The notes: a model not told the origin generated them from the letters alone. 64,000 nucleotides of DNA from Actinomycetota bacterium (GCA_016870795.1 VGAJ01000004.1:1-64000), one strand, 5' to 3'. Positions 27,592 to 35,928 are shown, numbered from the stretch's first letter. Numbers and translations are program-made.

Positions 27592-28488
27592 TTACTGATT
27601 ACTTGAGGTAACAACGCCCTCATGGGTACATTCCAGATTCTTTCTATCCTTGCCACATTCTTGGCAGAGCAGAAATAGATTGTGGCAAAAGACATTAGCG
27701 CAATTATGAAATTGCTTGGTTGGCTTATTGCAAGCATCACACTTTCCGATTAATTCTGGTGATTCTGAAAAATCAATCACCATTCGCTTATCAAAGGTGT
27801 ATAGCGATCCTTGCCAGAGACCACTATCTGCATATTTTTCTCCATAGCGCATTATCCCGCCAGCGATTTGATAGACCTTATCAAATCCTCGTTCCTTCAT
27901 AACTTTCGTTAATATCTCACAGCGGATTCCGCCAGTGCAGTAGGTAACTACAGTCTCTTCTTTCAAGTAATCGTATTTACCGCTATCTAGCTCTGCTACA
28001 AAGTCCTTTGTAGTTTTAATATCTGGGATAATTGCATCTTTGAAGCGACCGACTTTTGCTTCATAGGCATTGCGGCCATCAAAGAAAACTAGATTTTCAC
28101 CTAATTGCTTAGCTAGCTCATTAACTTTTTCAGGGGAGAGGTGCTCGCCTCCTCCGATAATGCCTTCTTCATTTACTTCTAGATTTTCAGGAATTCCAAA
28201 GGTAACTAACTCATCTCGCACCTTAACGCTCAGTTTTGGAAAGTCACTTCCGGTGCCTTCTGACCACTTAAAATCAATCTTCTTAAATCCTGGATACTCT
28301 TTTGTCGCCCTTACATATTTCTTAAGATCATTCATGTCGCCGCCTAAGGTGCCATTAATGCCATGGCGACTTATGATGATTCGACCCTTGAGGTTTAAAG
28401 AATTTGCCAGAGTTTTCTGCCAGAGCTTTAGCGCCTCAGGATCTGTAACCGGGGCAAATCCGTAATAGAGAATGATTTTTGGCAACAT
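27592..28488 (-). CDS. trhO: tRNA uridine hydroxylase TrhO (YceA), rhodanese family
   Basis: A 298-residue protein. The N-terminal UPF0176 domain ('ILYYGFAPVTDPEALKLWQ', 'RIIISRHGINGTLGG') precedes a rhodanese domain with the active Cys in 'VVTYCTGGIRCEILTKVM'. A C-terminal cysteine-rich segment (CDACN, NCANVFC, LLCQECGKD) probably binds zinc. TrhO catalyses oxygen-dependent 5-hydroxyuridine formation at tRNA position 34. It is divergent from the small membrane-protein gene at 28553. Confidence 0.92.
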   Translation of the reverse strand: MLPKIILYYGFAPVTDPEALKLWQKTLANSLNLKGRIIISRHGINGTLGGDMNDLKKYVRATKEYPGFKKIDFKWSEGTGSDFPKLSVKVRDELVTFGIPENLEVNEEGIIGGGEHLSPEKVNELAKQLGENLVFFDGRNAYEAKVGRFKDAIIPDIKTTKDFVAELDSGKYDYLKEETVVTYCTGGIRCEILTKVMKERGFDKVYQIAGGIMRYGEKYADSGLWQGSLYTFDKRMVIDFSESPELIGKCDACNKPTKQFHNCANVFCHNLFLLCQECGKDRKNLECTHEGVVTSSNQ

Positions 28489-28517
28489 ATAACGAAGTCT
28501 AATATCGGCTCGGCAGA

Positions 28518-28546
28518 TTGAAAACTTTGCCTTTAAGGGTCAGAAT
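28518..28546 (+). promoter_or_regulatory. Predicted promoter of a leaderless membrane-protein gene
   Basis: TTGAAA (28518-28523) and CAGAAT (28541-28546) are separated by exactly 17 bases. The ATG at 28553 is 6 bases past the -10 box, so the transcript would start at or next to the start codon. Confidence 0.52.
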
Positions 28547-28552
28547 CAAGGT

Positions 28553-28969
28553 ATGGCAGGTAAAGTTTCCAAGAGTAAGCAGGTTGCAAAACGAAAAAGC
28601 GTAACCTCAAGGCCAACTGCTCCCGCTCTAACTAGAAATGAACCCATCGTAAAAAGGGAAGATCGAATTGATTGGTACTCACTTTATATTTACGCGGTCT
28701 GCCTAGTCACTTTACTAACCTGCCTATTTTCATTGGTAAGCGTTGTTAGGGGAATTGTTGATGCCCTCTATCCAGATCCTGGCTACTTTGACCCGTACTC
28801 TGTTCCTAAAGATTCAGCCTTAAGCCCTGATCAGATTAAAGAGAACTTGACTGAGAATAATCAGCGCCAAGCAGTCAAAGGAATTGTTAATTCACTAACC
28901 ACCTTAATCATTGCTGGACCTATTTATTTTATGCACTGGCGCCTAGCAAAACGCTCGAGAGCGCTCTAA
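28553..28969 (+). CDS. Two-helix membrane protein, unknown function
   Basis: A 138-residue protein. The N-terminal 45 residues are basic and Lys/Arg-rich, then come one helix ('LYIYAVCLVTLLTCLFSLVSVV'), a loop with 'DALYPDPGYFDPYS' and a second helix ('IVNSLTTLIIAGPIYFMHW'). The basic ends predict both termini inside. I do not recognise the family. It converges on the YqhA-family gene with a 12-base gap. Confidence 0.68.
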   Translation: MAGKVSKSKQVAKRKSVTSRPTAPALTRNEPIVKREDRIDWYSLYIYAVCLVTLLTCLFSLVSVVRGIVDALYPDPGYFDPYSVPKDSALSPDQIKENLTENNQRQAVKGIVNSLTTLIIAGPIYFMHWRLAKRSRAL

Positions 28970-28981
28970 GAGAACCCCTCT

Positions 28982-29521
28982 TTAAATCTTCTCTCTACTC
29001 TTCTTTCCTGCTTTTCCAGTAGCAAAAGCAAAGAGAGCAAGTCCTGCAACCAGAGCACCTGCGCCAACGCCGTATGCAATAACGTCATCGGCTCGATTTG
29101 AATCAACAAATACACCTACAAAGACCACGGCGATAATGGCTACAACTACACCTATTAGTTTGGATTTCAAATCATCAAGATCTTCTACTCTAAGCCACAT
29201 TGGCACATCAATATCGGTATCTATAAATAGTTCATAGAGGCCATAGCCAATCACCAGGAGCACTGTGCCAAGCAAGATGGCATCAATTGCAGTTAGGACT
29301 TCAACAATGGTTTCCTTAAGACCATATTGATTCTGAATTGAATCAATGACAGCTAAGACCATAGCAAAGGATCCTTGAGCCATAAGAAGTAATGCCCCAA
29401 GAATCGAGGCAAGGGCTGGAATGACCACTGCATATCTTGTAAGTCCTAGTAGACGTTTCATAACTGTCTTTAGGGTATCTGAAATAAACTCTAGATTACG
29501 TCGAGCGAGGTGATAATTCAT
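28982..29521 (-). CDS. YqhA/UPF0114-family membrane protein
   Basis: About 179 residues with four membrane helices ('YAVVIPALASILGALLLMAQG', 'AIDAILLGTVLLVIGYGLYELF', 'LIGVVVAIIAVVFVGVFVD' and a C-terminal 'GAGALVAGLALFAFATG'). 'GYGLYELFID' is the recognisable UPF0114 core. The track's 216-residue version reads through tRNA-Lys and is wrong. The start could be the ATG at 29542 or 29521; neither has a good ribosome site, and I use 29521. tRNA-Lys lies just upstream on the same strand. Function unknown. Confidence 0.78.
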   Translation of the reverse strand: MNYHLARRNLEFISDTLKTVMKRLLGLTRYAVVIPALASILGALLLMAQGSFAMVLAVIDSIQNQYGLKETIVEVLTAIDAILLGTVLLVIGYGLYELFIDTDIDVPMWLRVEDLDDLKSKLIGVVVAIIAVVFVGVFVDSNRADDVIAYGVGAGALVAGLALFAFATGKAGKKSREKI

Positions 29522-29550
29522 CACTTTTTCAAGGTGAACCATTACAGAAG

Positions 29551-29623
29551 TGGGTTGTGTAGGGATCGAACCTACGACCCGGTGATTAAGAGTCACCTGC
29601 TCTACCAACTGAGCTAACAACCC
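29551..29623 (-). tRNA. tRNA-Lys (CTT)
   Basis: The minus strand gives a full 73-base cloverleaf: acceptor GGGTTGT/ACAACCC, D arm GCTC...GAGC with GTTGGTA loop, anticodon stem GGTGA/TCACC with loop CTCTTAA (anticodon CTT), and a T arm with TTCGATC loop. Discriminator A, no encoded CCA. Its translation 'LLAQLVEQVTLNHRVVGSIPTQ' is the familiar artefact in the ORF track. Confidence 0.96.
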
Positions 29624-29713
29624 GTTGACCATTTGTCGTGATCAAGCGGAGCACACTATAACCAGTACTGCCTTAGATACCAATCTCTAAGCCAAATAGA
29701 TGAGAATGAAGCC

Positions 29714-30481
29714 ATGAAGTCTAATTGGCAAAAAGCCATATTCAGCCTCTTGAAGTCAAAAATAGAGCTGAAACACAGTGCAGCTTTTTCTTCACAAGCA
29801 ACCGCGATAGTTCTAATCGGAAGTATTGCTCTTACTTCTTTCTCTCTTGTATCGCCAAGCTCGAAATATCAGATTGAAATACTTCAAATTGCCTCAGCTA
29901 GTGGTGCAGAGTTTGATCCAATTAAAGCGATTGAAACTCTGGCAGTGAAAGGACGAGCGCCAAAGACGGGATATTCAAGATCAGCCTTTGGTCCTGCCTG
30001 GGCAGATGTGGATAGAAATGGCTGCGATACTAGAAACGACATTCTCAAGAGAGATTTGACTCAAATTACCTTCAGAGCAAAAACTAAAGATTGTGTTGTA
30101 GAAAGTGGAGTGCTTTTAGATCCATTCTCAGGTGAAAGTATTAATTTTCAAAGGGGAGAAAGAACAAGCGCTCTAGTGCAGATTGATCACGTGGTTGCGC
30201 TATCCAATGCCTGGCAGACCGGAATCTTTAAGTCAGATCTTGCTACTAGAAAGAGCTTTGCAAATGATCCGCTAAATCTTCTAGCAGTTAAAGGTTCTCT
30301 TAATAGCCAGAAAGGCGATGGTGATGCTGCAACTTGGCTACCACCAAATAAGCCATTTCGTTGTAATTATGTTTCAAGACAAGTTGAGATAAAAGTTAAA
30401 TATAACCTCTGGCTAACAAGAGCAGAGAAAGATGCAATCTTGAGAATCTTATCTAACCCGCCCTGTCTAAAGCAGAATTAA
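29714..30481 (+). CDS. Exported HNH-type nuclease (DUF1524-like)
   Basis: A 255-residue protein with an N-terminal hydrophobic segment ('AIVLIGSIALTSFSLV', about 32-50) that acts as signal or anchor. The nuclease domain has 'GPAWADVDRNGCDTRNDIL', the metal/catalytic 'QIDHVVALSNAW' (Asp-His near residue 158) and 'NDPLNLLAVKGSLNSQKGD', typical of secreted actinobacterial DUF1524/HNH proteins. It probably degrades external DNA, perhaps for nutrient or phosphorus supply. Three cysteines could form disulfides. It converges on the AarF kinase gene. Confidence 0.86.
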   Translation: MKSNWQKAIFSLLKSKIELKHSAAFSSQATAIVLIGSIALTSFSLVSPSSKYQIEILQIASASGAEFDPIKAIETLAVKGRAPKTGYSRSAFGPAWADVDRNGCDTRNDILKRDLTQITFRAKTKDCVVESGVLLDPFSGESINFQRGERTSALVQIDHVVALSNAWQTGIFKSDLATRKSFANDPLNLLAVKGSLNSQKGDGDAATWLPPNKPFRCNYVSRQVEIKVKYNLWLTRAEKDAILRILSNPPCLKQN

Positions 30482-30485
30482 TCTC

Positions 30486-31823
30486 TTAACTCTTCTGCAG
30501 ATGACTTGGGGTTATCTCAGGAAACCAGGAGAGAGCTTCATCCCTGAAATTTCCTTCAGCTCTTAATTGGCAAAATATTCCAGTAGTTCCAAGAGTGACT
30601 CTATGAATCAAGACATATTCTGGGGGAAGATTTAATTGGAAACCAATCTTTGCAGTTGGATTTCTTGGATCCCCCACTCGCACGCTCTGAGTTCTAAGCC
30701 AGTCGCGACTATAGGCGAAATAGTCAGTTCTTAAAGGCTCAACTAGCGGAAGTAAATAATCTAAAACCAGCTCAGGGCTGACCTCAACATCGGCGAGGAT
30801 AAAGCCATCTTCTTTAAAGCCGTTATATAGAGCAATTGCATCACCTTCAAGTGCGTTTCGAAGTAAGCGTTTAAATGGCTCTGGAAATCCATTAGGAAGA
30901 CGATTACATGCGCCAAAATCTAGAACGCCAAGACGACCATCTTTTAAGACCCTAAAGTTTCCAGGATGAGGATCTGCATGTAATAAACCTGCTCTCATTG
31001 GAGCGGTGAAGTGAAAACGAGCAAGACGGATACCTGCGTTATTTCGCTCTTCTTGTGTGCCATCGGCAATTACCTTTGATAGCGGAGTTCCCTCGAGCCA
31101 CTGGCTTACAAGTACTCGATCAGTTGCCATGATTACTTCAGGAATTGCAATATCACTATCGCCTTTATAGGCCTCAAAGCAGGCGCTCTGCGCACTTGCC
31201 TCATAGCGATAATCAACTTCTTCGATAATTCTTGCCTTGAGCTCTTCTAGTAATGGCTTCATCTCAACGCCAGGGAGAAGCAATTGGAAAATCTTTGCAA
31301 AGCGTTGAATCTGATTGAGATCAGAAATTAGCGCCTCTTTAGCTCCAGGATATTGAATCTTTACTGCAACTGCTCTGCCATCTTTCCAGATGCCTTTATG
31401 AACTTGTCCAATTGATGCTGAAGCTGCTGGGGTGTCATTAAATTCTGCAAAATTATCTCGCCAATGCTCGCCAAGCTCCTTTGCTAATACTTTGTGAACA
31501 ACTCTTGCTGGAAGTGGGGGGGCAGCCTCCTGCAGCTTCACAAGCGTCTCGCGATATGGCTTTGCAATCTCTTCAGGAAGTGCTGCCTCAAAGACAGATA
31601 GAGCTTGGCCAAACTTCATTGCTCCGCCCTTTAACTCTCCCAATACTTTAAAGATCTGCTCAGCGGTCTTTTCTTGCAAATCAGCAAAGGCAAAATCTGG
31701 TGATTGACCAATTAATTGACGACCAAAGCCCATGGCTCCGCGGCCAGCAAGAGATAAGGGGATGCTGGCCATCTTGGCGCTTCGTTTGCTAGTTCCCTGG
31801 GGGAGTTGCTCTGACACCGACAT
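30486..31823 (-). CDS. AarF/ABC1/UbiB-family atypical kinase
   Basis: A 445-residue ADCK-type protein. 'LKGGAMKFGQALS' is the KxGQ-type inhibitory motif, 'ASIGQVHKG' the Ala-rich nucleotide loop, 'VAVKIQYPG' the lysine, 'LLHADPHPGNF' the catalytic loop and 'VLDFGACNRLP' the metal loop. It closely fits the Rv3197-type actinobacterial branch. Family members act on isoprenoid-quinone or lipid metabolism; the substrate here is unknown. Same strand as the ThiF-like gene 36 bases upstream. Confidence 0.9.
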   Translation of the reverse strand: MSVSEQLPQGTSKRSAKMASIPLSLAGRGAMGFGRQLIGQSPDFAFADLQEKTAEQIFKVLGELKGGAMKFGQALSVFEAALPEEIAKPYRETLVKLQEAAPPLPARVVHKVLAKELGEHWRDNFAEFNDTPAASASIGQVHKGIWKDGRAVAVKIQYPGAKEALISDLNQIQRFAKIFQLLLPGVEMKPLLEELKARIIEEVDYRYEASAQSACFEAYKGDSDIAIPEVIMATDRVLVSQWLEGTPLSKVIADGTQEERNNAGIRLARFHFTAPMRAGLLHADPHPGNFRVLKDGRLGVLDFGACNRLPNGFPEPFKRLLRNALEGDAIALYNGFKEDGFILADVEVSPELVLDYLLPLVEPLRTDYFAYSRDWLRTQSVRVGDPRNPTAKIGFQLNLPPEYVLIHRVTLGTTGIFCQLRAEGNFRDEALSWFPEITPSHLQKS

Positions 31824-31859
31824 ATTCTTATCTAGCCTGGGATATAGCGCGAATTGAAA

Positions 31860-32969
31860 CTATCGCCAGCTGCAGCCGCAGCCAGGATTAATTGACCACT
31901 TCTCCAACTTTGGGTTGTGAAAATTTGAGTTGGAATAAATCATAGATTTTCCAAGAAAGTGGCTTATCCCACTTGAGGCAAGGCTAATTACCTCAAGGCA
32001 GGTTATCGCAGCAGTAGCTAGAGCAAGAGCTGATCCCACCTCTCTTCTCTCTACTGAACTGAACTTCTCTTCACTAGATATTTGTAGACAGCGATAACAA
32101 GGGCTTTTTCCTGGGATTACATATGGCCCGATACGAACTTCGGCTGATGAATGGGGCTCAATGATTAAGTGGTTACTTCCTTCAGAGATCCAACGTTGTA
32201 ATACATCTGGTGCTGGCGGACCAACGCTAATTATTAGCCTTGGTCGATAAATTACTGGCGTAGCCTCAGTAAAGAGCGCAGATGAACTTCGAGCTTTTGC
32301 CAAGACTTCTTTCCTTGATGCACCGATATCAGCTCTTGAGATATATCCGCCAGAGAGATCACTTTCTAAAATCTTTAAAGCGCTAGATCTCTGCTGCAGC
32401 CGATTAATTACTAAGACCTTAGTAAATCCGGAGGCGCTAAGTGATCCAACTAGCGAGTTAACAATTTTTCCGTAGCCAAAAATTAGGATTGAGAAATCAC
32501 GACGTCTAATAACTGCGCTTCTTCCTCCATCGATATCTCCTCTTTCAAGAGATGCCGCCTCAGATTCAATCTCCATTCGTTTGATAAAGGATTGAGCAGC
32601 GAGGTCTTCATTAAAGTCTTCAAGGTCTGTAACAGGAGTAATTGCTTTGACTCTTGGGTCATATCGCTTTAGGTATGAGATAGCGGTTCGCTCTAGATCG
32701 ATTAAGTCATGGGCTTGCAGCTCAGCAACGAGTGCTTGGAGTTGAGAGATAGTAAGAGCGCATTTCTTGCCAATCTGCTCAAGGCATAACTGGCCATTGA
32801 AACTCTCCAGCAATAATCGCGTTGAGATGCCAAACCAGAGGCTTGGCAGGCAGATGGATTTATAGGGCGAGCCGATAAATACCTCAGCCCCGCTTGAGCC
32901 AAGCCAGATGCTAAGCGCGCTCTTAATTGCAGGCCTTGATTCCATAAGGGGGCGATCATCTATAACCAT
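31860..32969 (-). CDS. ThiF-like / cyclodehydratase-type protein (Rv3196-like)
   Basis: A 369-residue protein. The N-terminal ~110 residues look like a small wHTH or peptide-binding domain, and from about residue 165 a Rossmann segment appears ('FSILIFGYGKIVNSLVGSL'). C-terminal pairs CYRC and CGC resemble the zinc site of ThiF/E1-like and TOMM cyclodehydratase proteins. The canonical adenylation motif is not obvious. It sits between AarF and DUF5679 genes, as an equivalent gene does near Rv3196-Rv3197. No precursor peptide gene is visible nearby, so a RiPP role is unsupported. Confidence 0.65.
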   Translation of the reverse strand: MVIDDRPLMESRPAIKSALSIWLGSSGAEVFIGSPYKSICLPSLWFGISTRLLLESFNGQLCLEQIGKKCALTISQLQALVAELQAHDLIDLERTAISYLKRYDPRVKAITPVTDLEDFNEDLAAQSFIKRMEIESEAASLERGDIDGGRSAVIRRRDFSILIFGYGKIVNSLVGSLSASGFTKVLVINRLQQRSSALKILESDLSGGYISRADIGASRKEVLAKARSSSALFTEATPVIYRPRLIISVGPPAPDVLQRWISEGSNHLIIEPHSSAEVRIGPYVIPGKSPCYRCLQISSEEKFSSVERREVGSALALATAAITCLEVISLASSGISHFLGKSMIYSNSNFHNPKLEKWSINPGCGCSWR

Positions 32970-33067
32970 TGAGGGAAGGCGTTAAGCCAGCGGCGCTGAT
33001 CTGGGCAGGGGCGCTTGTATCTAAGTAACTTGGTATGCCCGGGACTTACTAAGAGTATTTAGATGCG

Positions 33068-33106
33068 AAAATAAATAAAGCGCCCACAGCTATTGCTGCG
33101 AGCGCT
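33068..33106 (-). terminator. Intrinsic terminator after the DUF5679 gene
   Basis: On the minus strand AGCGCTCGCAGC and GCTGTGGGCGCT pair with two G-U pairs around a 4-base loop, followed by a T-rich TTTATTTATTTT. The plus strand also has a T-rich run after the stem (CTATTTTT), so it may work in both directions. It separates DUF5679 from the ThiF-like gene, whose upstream gap (155 bases) contains nothing else I recognise. Confidence 0.7.
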
Positions 33107-33124
33107 CTATTTTTAAAAGCTGGT

Positions 33125-33283
33125 TTAAGCCTTGCCTAAAATGCGATTGACCTTAGTTCCGCAGGTTGGGCAGATGCCCTGTGCCATGCGACGGCCTGAT
33201 TCGGAGACCTTCACGGTTCCTTCGAATTCACGCTTAGCCTTGCACTTTACGCAGTAGGCCTCACCTTTATATGTCTCTGCCAT
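33125..33283 (-). CDS. DUF5679 zinc-ribbon-like small protein
   Basis: A 52-residue protein. I use the ATG at 33283, which has a perfect GGAGG 6 bases upstream, instead of the track's 73-residue version. It has two CxxC knuckles ('AYCVKCKAKREFEG' and 'GICPTCGTKVNRILG') typical of DUF5679, a small actinobacterial zinc-ribbon family of unknown function. The highly basic, invariant-looking sequence suggests ribosome- or RNA-associated work, but that is inference. Confidence 0.88.
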   Translation of the reverse strand: MAETYKGEAYCVKCKAKREFEGTVKVSESGRRMAQGICPTCGTKVNRILGKA

Positions 33284-33394
33284 AGCTATCCTCCGATCCT
33301 CGCAGCGCTGGGATAGCCTGCGAATAGGCTCACCATACCCCCGCATACCCTCAACTCAGGGCCTCCCCACGCTCAATGGGGATATTTTTTCTGC

Positions 33395-34006
33395 TCAATT
33401 ACCCGCTCGAACCCCTGCTTCATAGCCCTCAAGGTAGGCGCTAGCCTCTTTTCCAAGCTCAAACCTAGCTAGAAGGGCCTCAAAGTCTGGACCATGGTCG
33501 GCAATCATCAAGTGAATGAGTTCATGGACTAGAAGGTAGTCAAGAACATAGCCAGGTGCGCCATTGAGGCGGTCTGAGATGCGGATGCTTCGCTCAACTG
33601 TGGTGCAGGAGCCCCAACGCTCGCTCATGGAGCGCCAGGTAACAGAGACGGGTTTTACCGGGCACTCTGGCAGATATTTAGCGAGAAGTTCTAGTGAGCG
33701 CTTATATAAATCTTCTTCGCCTATCTTCTCTCTAGCTTCAAGTGAGAGTACTTTGCTCACCATCTCAGGAATTACCTGGCGAACCTCGCTCTTAGATAAG
33801 CGAGCAGGAACTGAGATAACAATTGCTCCTGCTTGCCGGTAGGCGCTAATTGATTTCTTTCGCCGCGTGCTTCTAATTACCTTCACCTCGGCTCCATTAG
33901 AGCTTGGAGTTGGTGGAATTTTGATTACTGAAGCTGCTCTCTGGCCGTCATCTCGCATCTGAGGCAGGTTAGCGTTGAAGATTTCATCTTGGATGAAGTT
34001 TTCCAC
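33395..34006 (-). CDS. YgjP/M48-like metallopeptidase
   Basis: A 203-residue protein. The zinc motif 'VHELIHLMIADHGPDFEALL' is the HExxH plus downstream His/Glu region of the YgjP (DUF45/WLM-like) family, preceded by 'RWGSCT', a signature of this group. The basic N-terminal half ('RSTRRKKSISAYRQAGAIVISVP') is a beta-rich domain. No signal peptide or membrane helix. The substrate is unknown. It lies between DUF5679 and DUF2342 genes, all on the minus strand. Confidence 0.87.
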   Translation of the reverse strand: MENFIQDEIFNANLPQMRDDGQRAASVIKIPPTPSSNGAEVKVIRSTRRKKSISAYRQAGAIVISVPARLSKSEVRQVIPEMVSKVLSLEAREKIGEEDLYKRSLELLAKYLPECPVKPVSVTWRSMSERWGSCTTVERSIRISDRLNGAPGYVLDYLLVHELIHLMIADHGPDFEALLARFELGKEASAYLEGYEAGVRAGN

Positions 34007-34070
34007 AACGAAACCTTTCTAAAGAGGTATTACTTCTGCAAACTCTATAGGAGTAGATGAGTCTTTAGGG

Positions 34071-34099
34071 TTGGAAACTCGCTAGATGAAGTTGATTAT
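34071..34099 (+). promoter_or_regulatory. Predicted promoter for the intergenic RNA at 34.1 kb
   Basis: TTGGAA (34071-34076), a 17-base spacer and GATTAT (34094-34099). It faces right into a structured stretch ending in a hairpin plus T-run. No protein-coding gene starts on this strand before the terminator. Confidence 0.48.
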
Positions 34100-34104
34100 T
34101 TATA

Positions 34105-34210
34105 TCTATCTGTCGTACTTTGCGCCTACGAAGACCTCGGAAAACTCTTTCATATCTGCAAGGGGAAGGCAGATAAGAAATGTGCGACCGGGGTCTTCGC
34201 TTTTTCTCTT
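34105..34210 (+). ncRNA. Candidate structured small RNA with intrinsic terminator
   Basis: The stretch lies between the metallopeptidase and DUF2342 genes, both on the other strand. A 12-bp stem (CGAAGACCTCGG at 34129-34140 with CCGGGGTCTTCG at 34188-34199) encloses an inner 7-bp hairpin (TATCTGC/GCAGATA, loop AAGGGGAAG). It is followed by CTTTTTCTCTT. With the promoter at 34071-34099 this gives an RNA of about 100 nucleotides. I compared it by eye with SRP RNA, 6S and tmRNA motifs and saw no match. The 3' end is antisense to the last few bases of the DUF2342 gene. Confidence 0.5.
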
Positions 34211-35534
34211 AAATCAAACCTGAGAGATCATCTGGGATTTTCCTACTCTTAGAAAAGCCTTCCGGATCTAGTAGCTGAGATGCGTTGGGAAGTAGGAATG
34301 CCTCTTCCCAAATTTTATCTCTTGCAGAGATTGAATCGATTTTCTCAAGCTTTTCCCAGAATGAAATAGCTTCTCTAGTTAATCTTGGTGAAACTTCAAG
34401 GCCGAGAAGTGTTGCAAATAATTGTTGCGTTGGAGAATTGGTAGCGCGCCTTCTTACCTGAGTCTCTCTTAATTTTATTAGCGATGGAAGGCGATCTGTT
34501 GCAGCCTTCACAACAACTGCATCAATCCATCCTTCAATGAGTGCAAGTAGCGTCTCTAACTTTTCTAAAGCAGCGCTCTGAGCTGGAGATGTCTCTGGAG
34601 TAAAGAGACCGCCAGAGAGAGCTGATGCCATTGATTCTGGATTACTTGGATCAATTGCGCCAGAGTCCATCGCATCTTGAGCGCTTTGGGTAATGGCGTT
34701 TATATCAATACGAATCCCACTGCCATATGCCGAAATTACTTCACCGATATATCCACTAAGCCAGGGGCTCTGTTTAAAGAGGCGGGCGGCAGCAATCTCT
34801 CTCAAAGCGAGATAAATTCTTATTTCAGCTTCTTGGATTTCAAGACCTGAGCCCCATGCTCTAACATTTTGTGGCAGTAATTGAGCCTTAATATCTTTAC
34901 TTAGAGGAAGAGCAACATCATTTGCGCCAGTAACTGTGGTTGAAAGAGCCCCAATACTCTGGCCCAATTGCGTGCTAATTAGTGAGCTCATAAAGGTTGC
35001 CATGATGGCGTTGATACTTGATTTAGAGATCGACATAGGGCCAAAACCAGGAATTGAAATTCCATTATCTTCGCCCTGTTCCCCTAGCCCTTTATCAAGC
35101 ATCGATGAGAGAGCAGCTGACATCGAATCAACAAGTGGCTTAGTGAGCTCTTGCCAGCCATTTAAAGTGCTATCAATCCAATCTCTTCTTGATAGCGCAA
35201 TTGAATCTGTTAGCGGCAGAGCTGGAAAGGTTGTGGCCTCATTAATCCAGAGGTCTGCAATATTTATGGCTTCTTGAATCTGGGCGAGATCTTCAACGGT
35301 TACTGGAACTTCCCCATGGGCGCTTAAATACTTTCTCGAGATATCGCGGATCATCTCCTTTGATAGCGAGGCAGGAGATGCTTGGCCAGATAGGGATGCC
35401 ATAAGAGCTGGAAGATTTAAACCCATTCCGGAGAATTGCTTAAAGATTTCTCCGAAGTTTTCAAAGCCAAAGGGATTATTACCTTTTGACTCATCCTCAT
35501 CACCGTTATCTGGCGTAAAGCCAAAACCTGGCAT
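34209..35534 (-). CDS. DUF2342 family protein (zinc-metalloprotease-like, Rv3195 type)
   Basis: A 441-residue protein matching the actinobacterial family that NCBI calls zinc-dependent metalloprotease (DUF2342). It begins 'MPGFGFTPDNGDEDESKGNNPFGF', typical of the family, with a central 'LSTQLGQSIGALSTTV' region and 'LLALIEGWIDAVVVKAATDRLPS'. I see no HExxH motif, and the family's hydrolase label is not proven by the sequence. It has no signal peptide. Divergent from the small membrane-protein gene over 164 bases in which I see no clear element. Confidence 0.87.
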   Translation of the reverse strand: MPGFGFTPDNGDEDESKGNNPFGFENFGEIFKQFSGMGLNLPALMASLSGQASPASLSKEMIRDISRKYLSAHGEVPVTVEDLAQIQEAINIADLWINEATTFPALPLTDSIALSRRDWIDSTLNGWQELTKPLVDSMSAALSSMLDKGLGEQGEDNGISIPGFGPMSISKSSINAIMATFMSSLISTQLGQSIGALSTTVTGANDVALPLSKDIKAQLLPQNVRAWGSGLEIQEAEIRIYLALREIAAARLFKQSPWLSGYIGEVISAYGSGIRIDINAITQSAQDAMDSGAIDPSNPESMASALSGGLFTPETSPAQSAALEKLETLLALIEGWIDAVVVKAATDRLPSLIKLRETQVRRRATNSPTQQLFATLLGLEVSPRLTREAISFWEKLEKIDSISARDKIWEEAFLLPNASQLLDPEGFSKSRKIPDDLSGLI

Positions 35535-35698
35535 CTTAAAAAACTCCTTCTACATAAGTTTTAAGTATTACGGCTTATCTCTAAGGCCAGTAAATCTGAT
35601 CTCTCTAGGAGAACAAATCTAGCCCAGCTTTATTCCCAAGGCATGGGGCAGAGATGCTTCAAATTACTAATTAGCCTCACCTAGCCTAGGCTTGAGCC

Positions 35699-35923
35699 AT
35701 GAGCGAAGTTATGGCGATCAAGTGGGCTGCTGAATCTGCCTCTGCTCCGCTATCTGCTCTTATCTGGTGGCTTATTCCACTCACTGCTGCCGTAGGTGCT
35801 GCTGGCTATGTCATCTGGGTGACAAAGTTTCAAAAGAAATATGAGAATAAGACTGAGAGATCGGTTGGAAGATTTCAGAGTTTTCAAAAATCTTTTAAAT
35901 CAAGTGAAAGTGATAAAGAGTAG
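35699..35923 (+). CDS. Single-helix membrane protein, unknown function
   Basis: A 74-residue protein with one membrane helix ('APLSALIWWLIPLTAAVGAAGYVIWV', about 16-41) and a basic, polar cytoplasmic tail. It is 5 bases upstream of the PDZ-Lon protease gene, so the two are co-transcribed. A TAGGCT box 6 bases before the ATG and no ribosome site suggest a leaderless message. Small proteins occupy this place in other actinobacteria; I have no function for it. Confidence 0.75.
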   Translation: MSEVMAIKWAAESASAPLSALIWWLIPLTAAVGAAGYVIWVTKFQKKYENKTERSVGRFQSFQKSFKSSESDKE

Positions 35924-35928
35924 CTCTA

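Noticed and set aside
29522-29632. N-terminal extension of the YqhA-family ORF ('LLAQLVEQVTLNHRVVGSIPTQ')
   Set aside because: It is tRNA-Lys read as protein; the real start is at 29542 or 29521.
33284-33346. N-terminal extension of the DUF5679 ORF
   Set aside because: A perfect ribosome site precedes the ATG at 33283, and the family starts MAETY.
34105-34210. SRP (4.5S) RNA identity for the structured element
   Set aside because: The conserved GGAAGG...AGCAG symmetric-loop motif is not present in the right context.
34087-34224. A 45-codon plus-strand ORF across the small-RNA candidate, and open minus-strand frames in the same stretch
   Set aside because: No ribosome site, unrelated protein sequence, and the ATG is upstream of the predicted transcription start; open frames are expected by chance over this length. 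The structured-RNA reading is better supported, but this is not excluded.
34209-35534. Metalloprotease activity of the DUF2342 protein
   Set aside because: No HExxH motif is visible; the family label is kept but the activity is not claimed.
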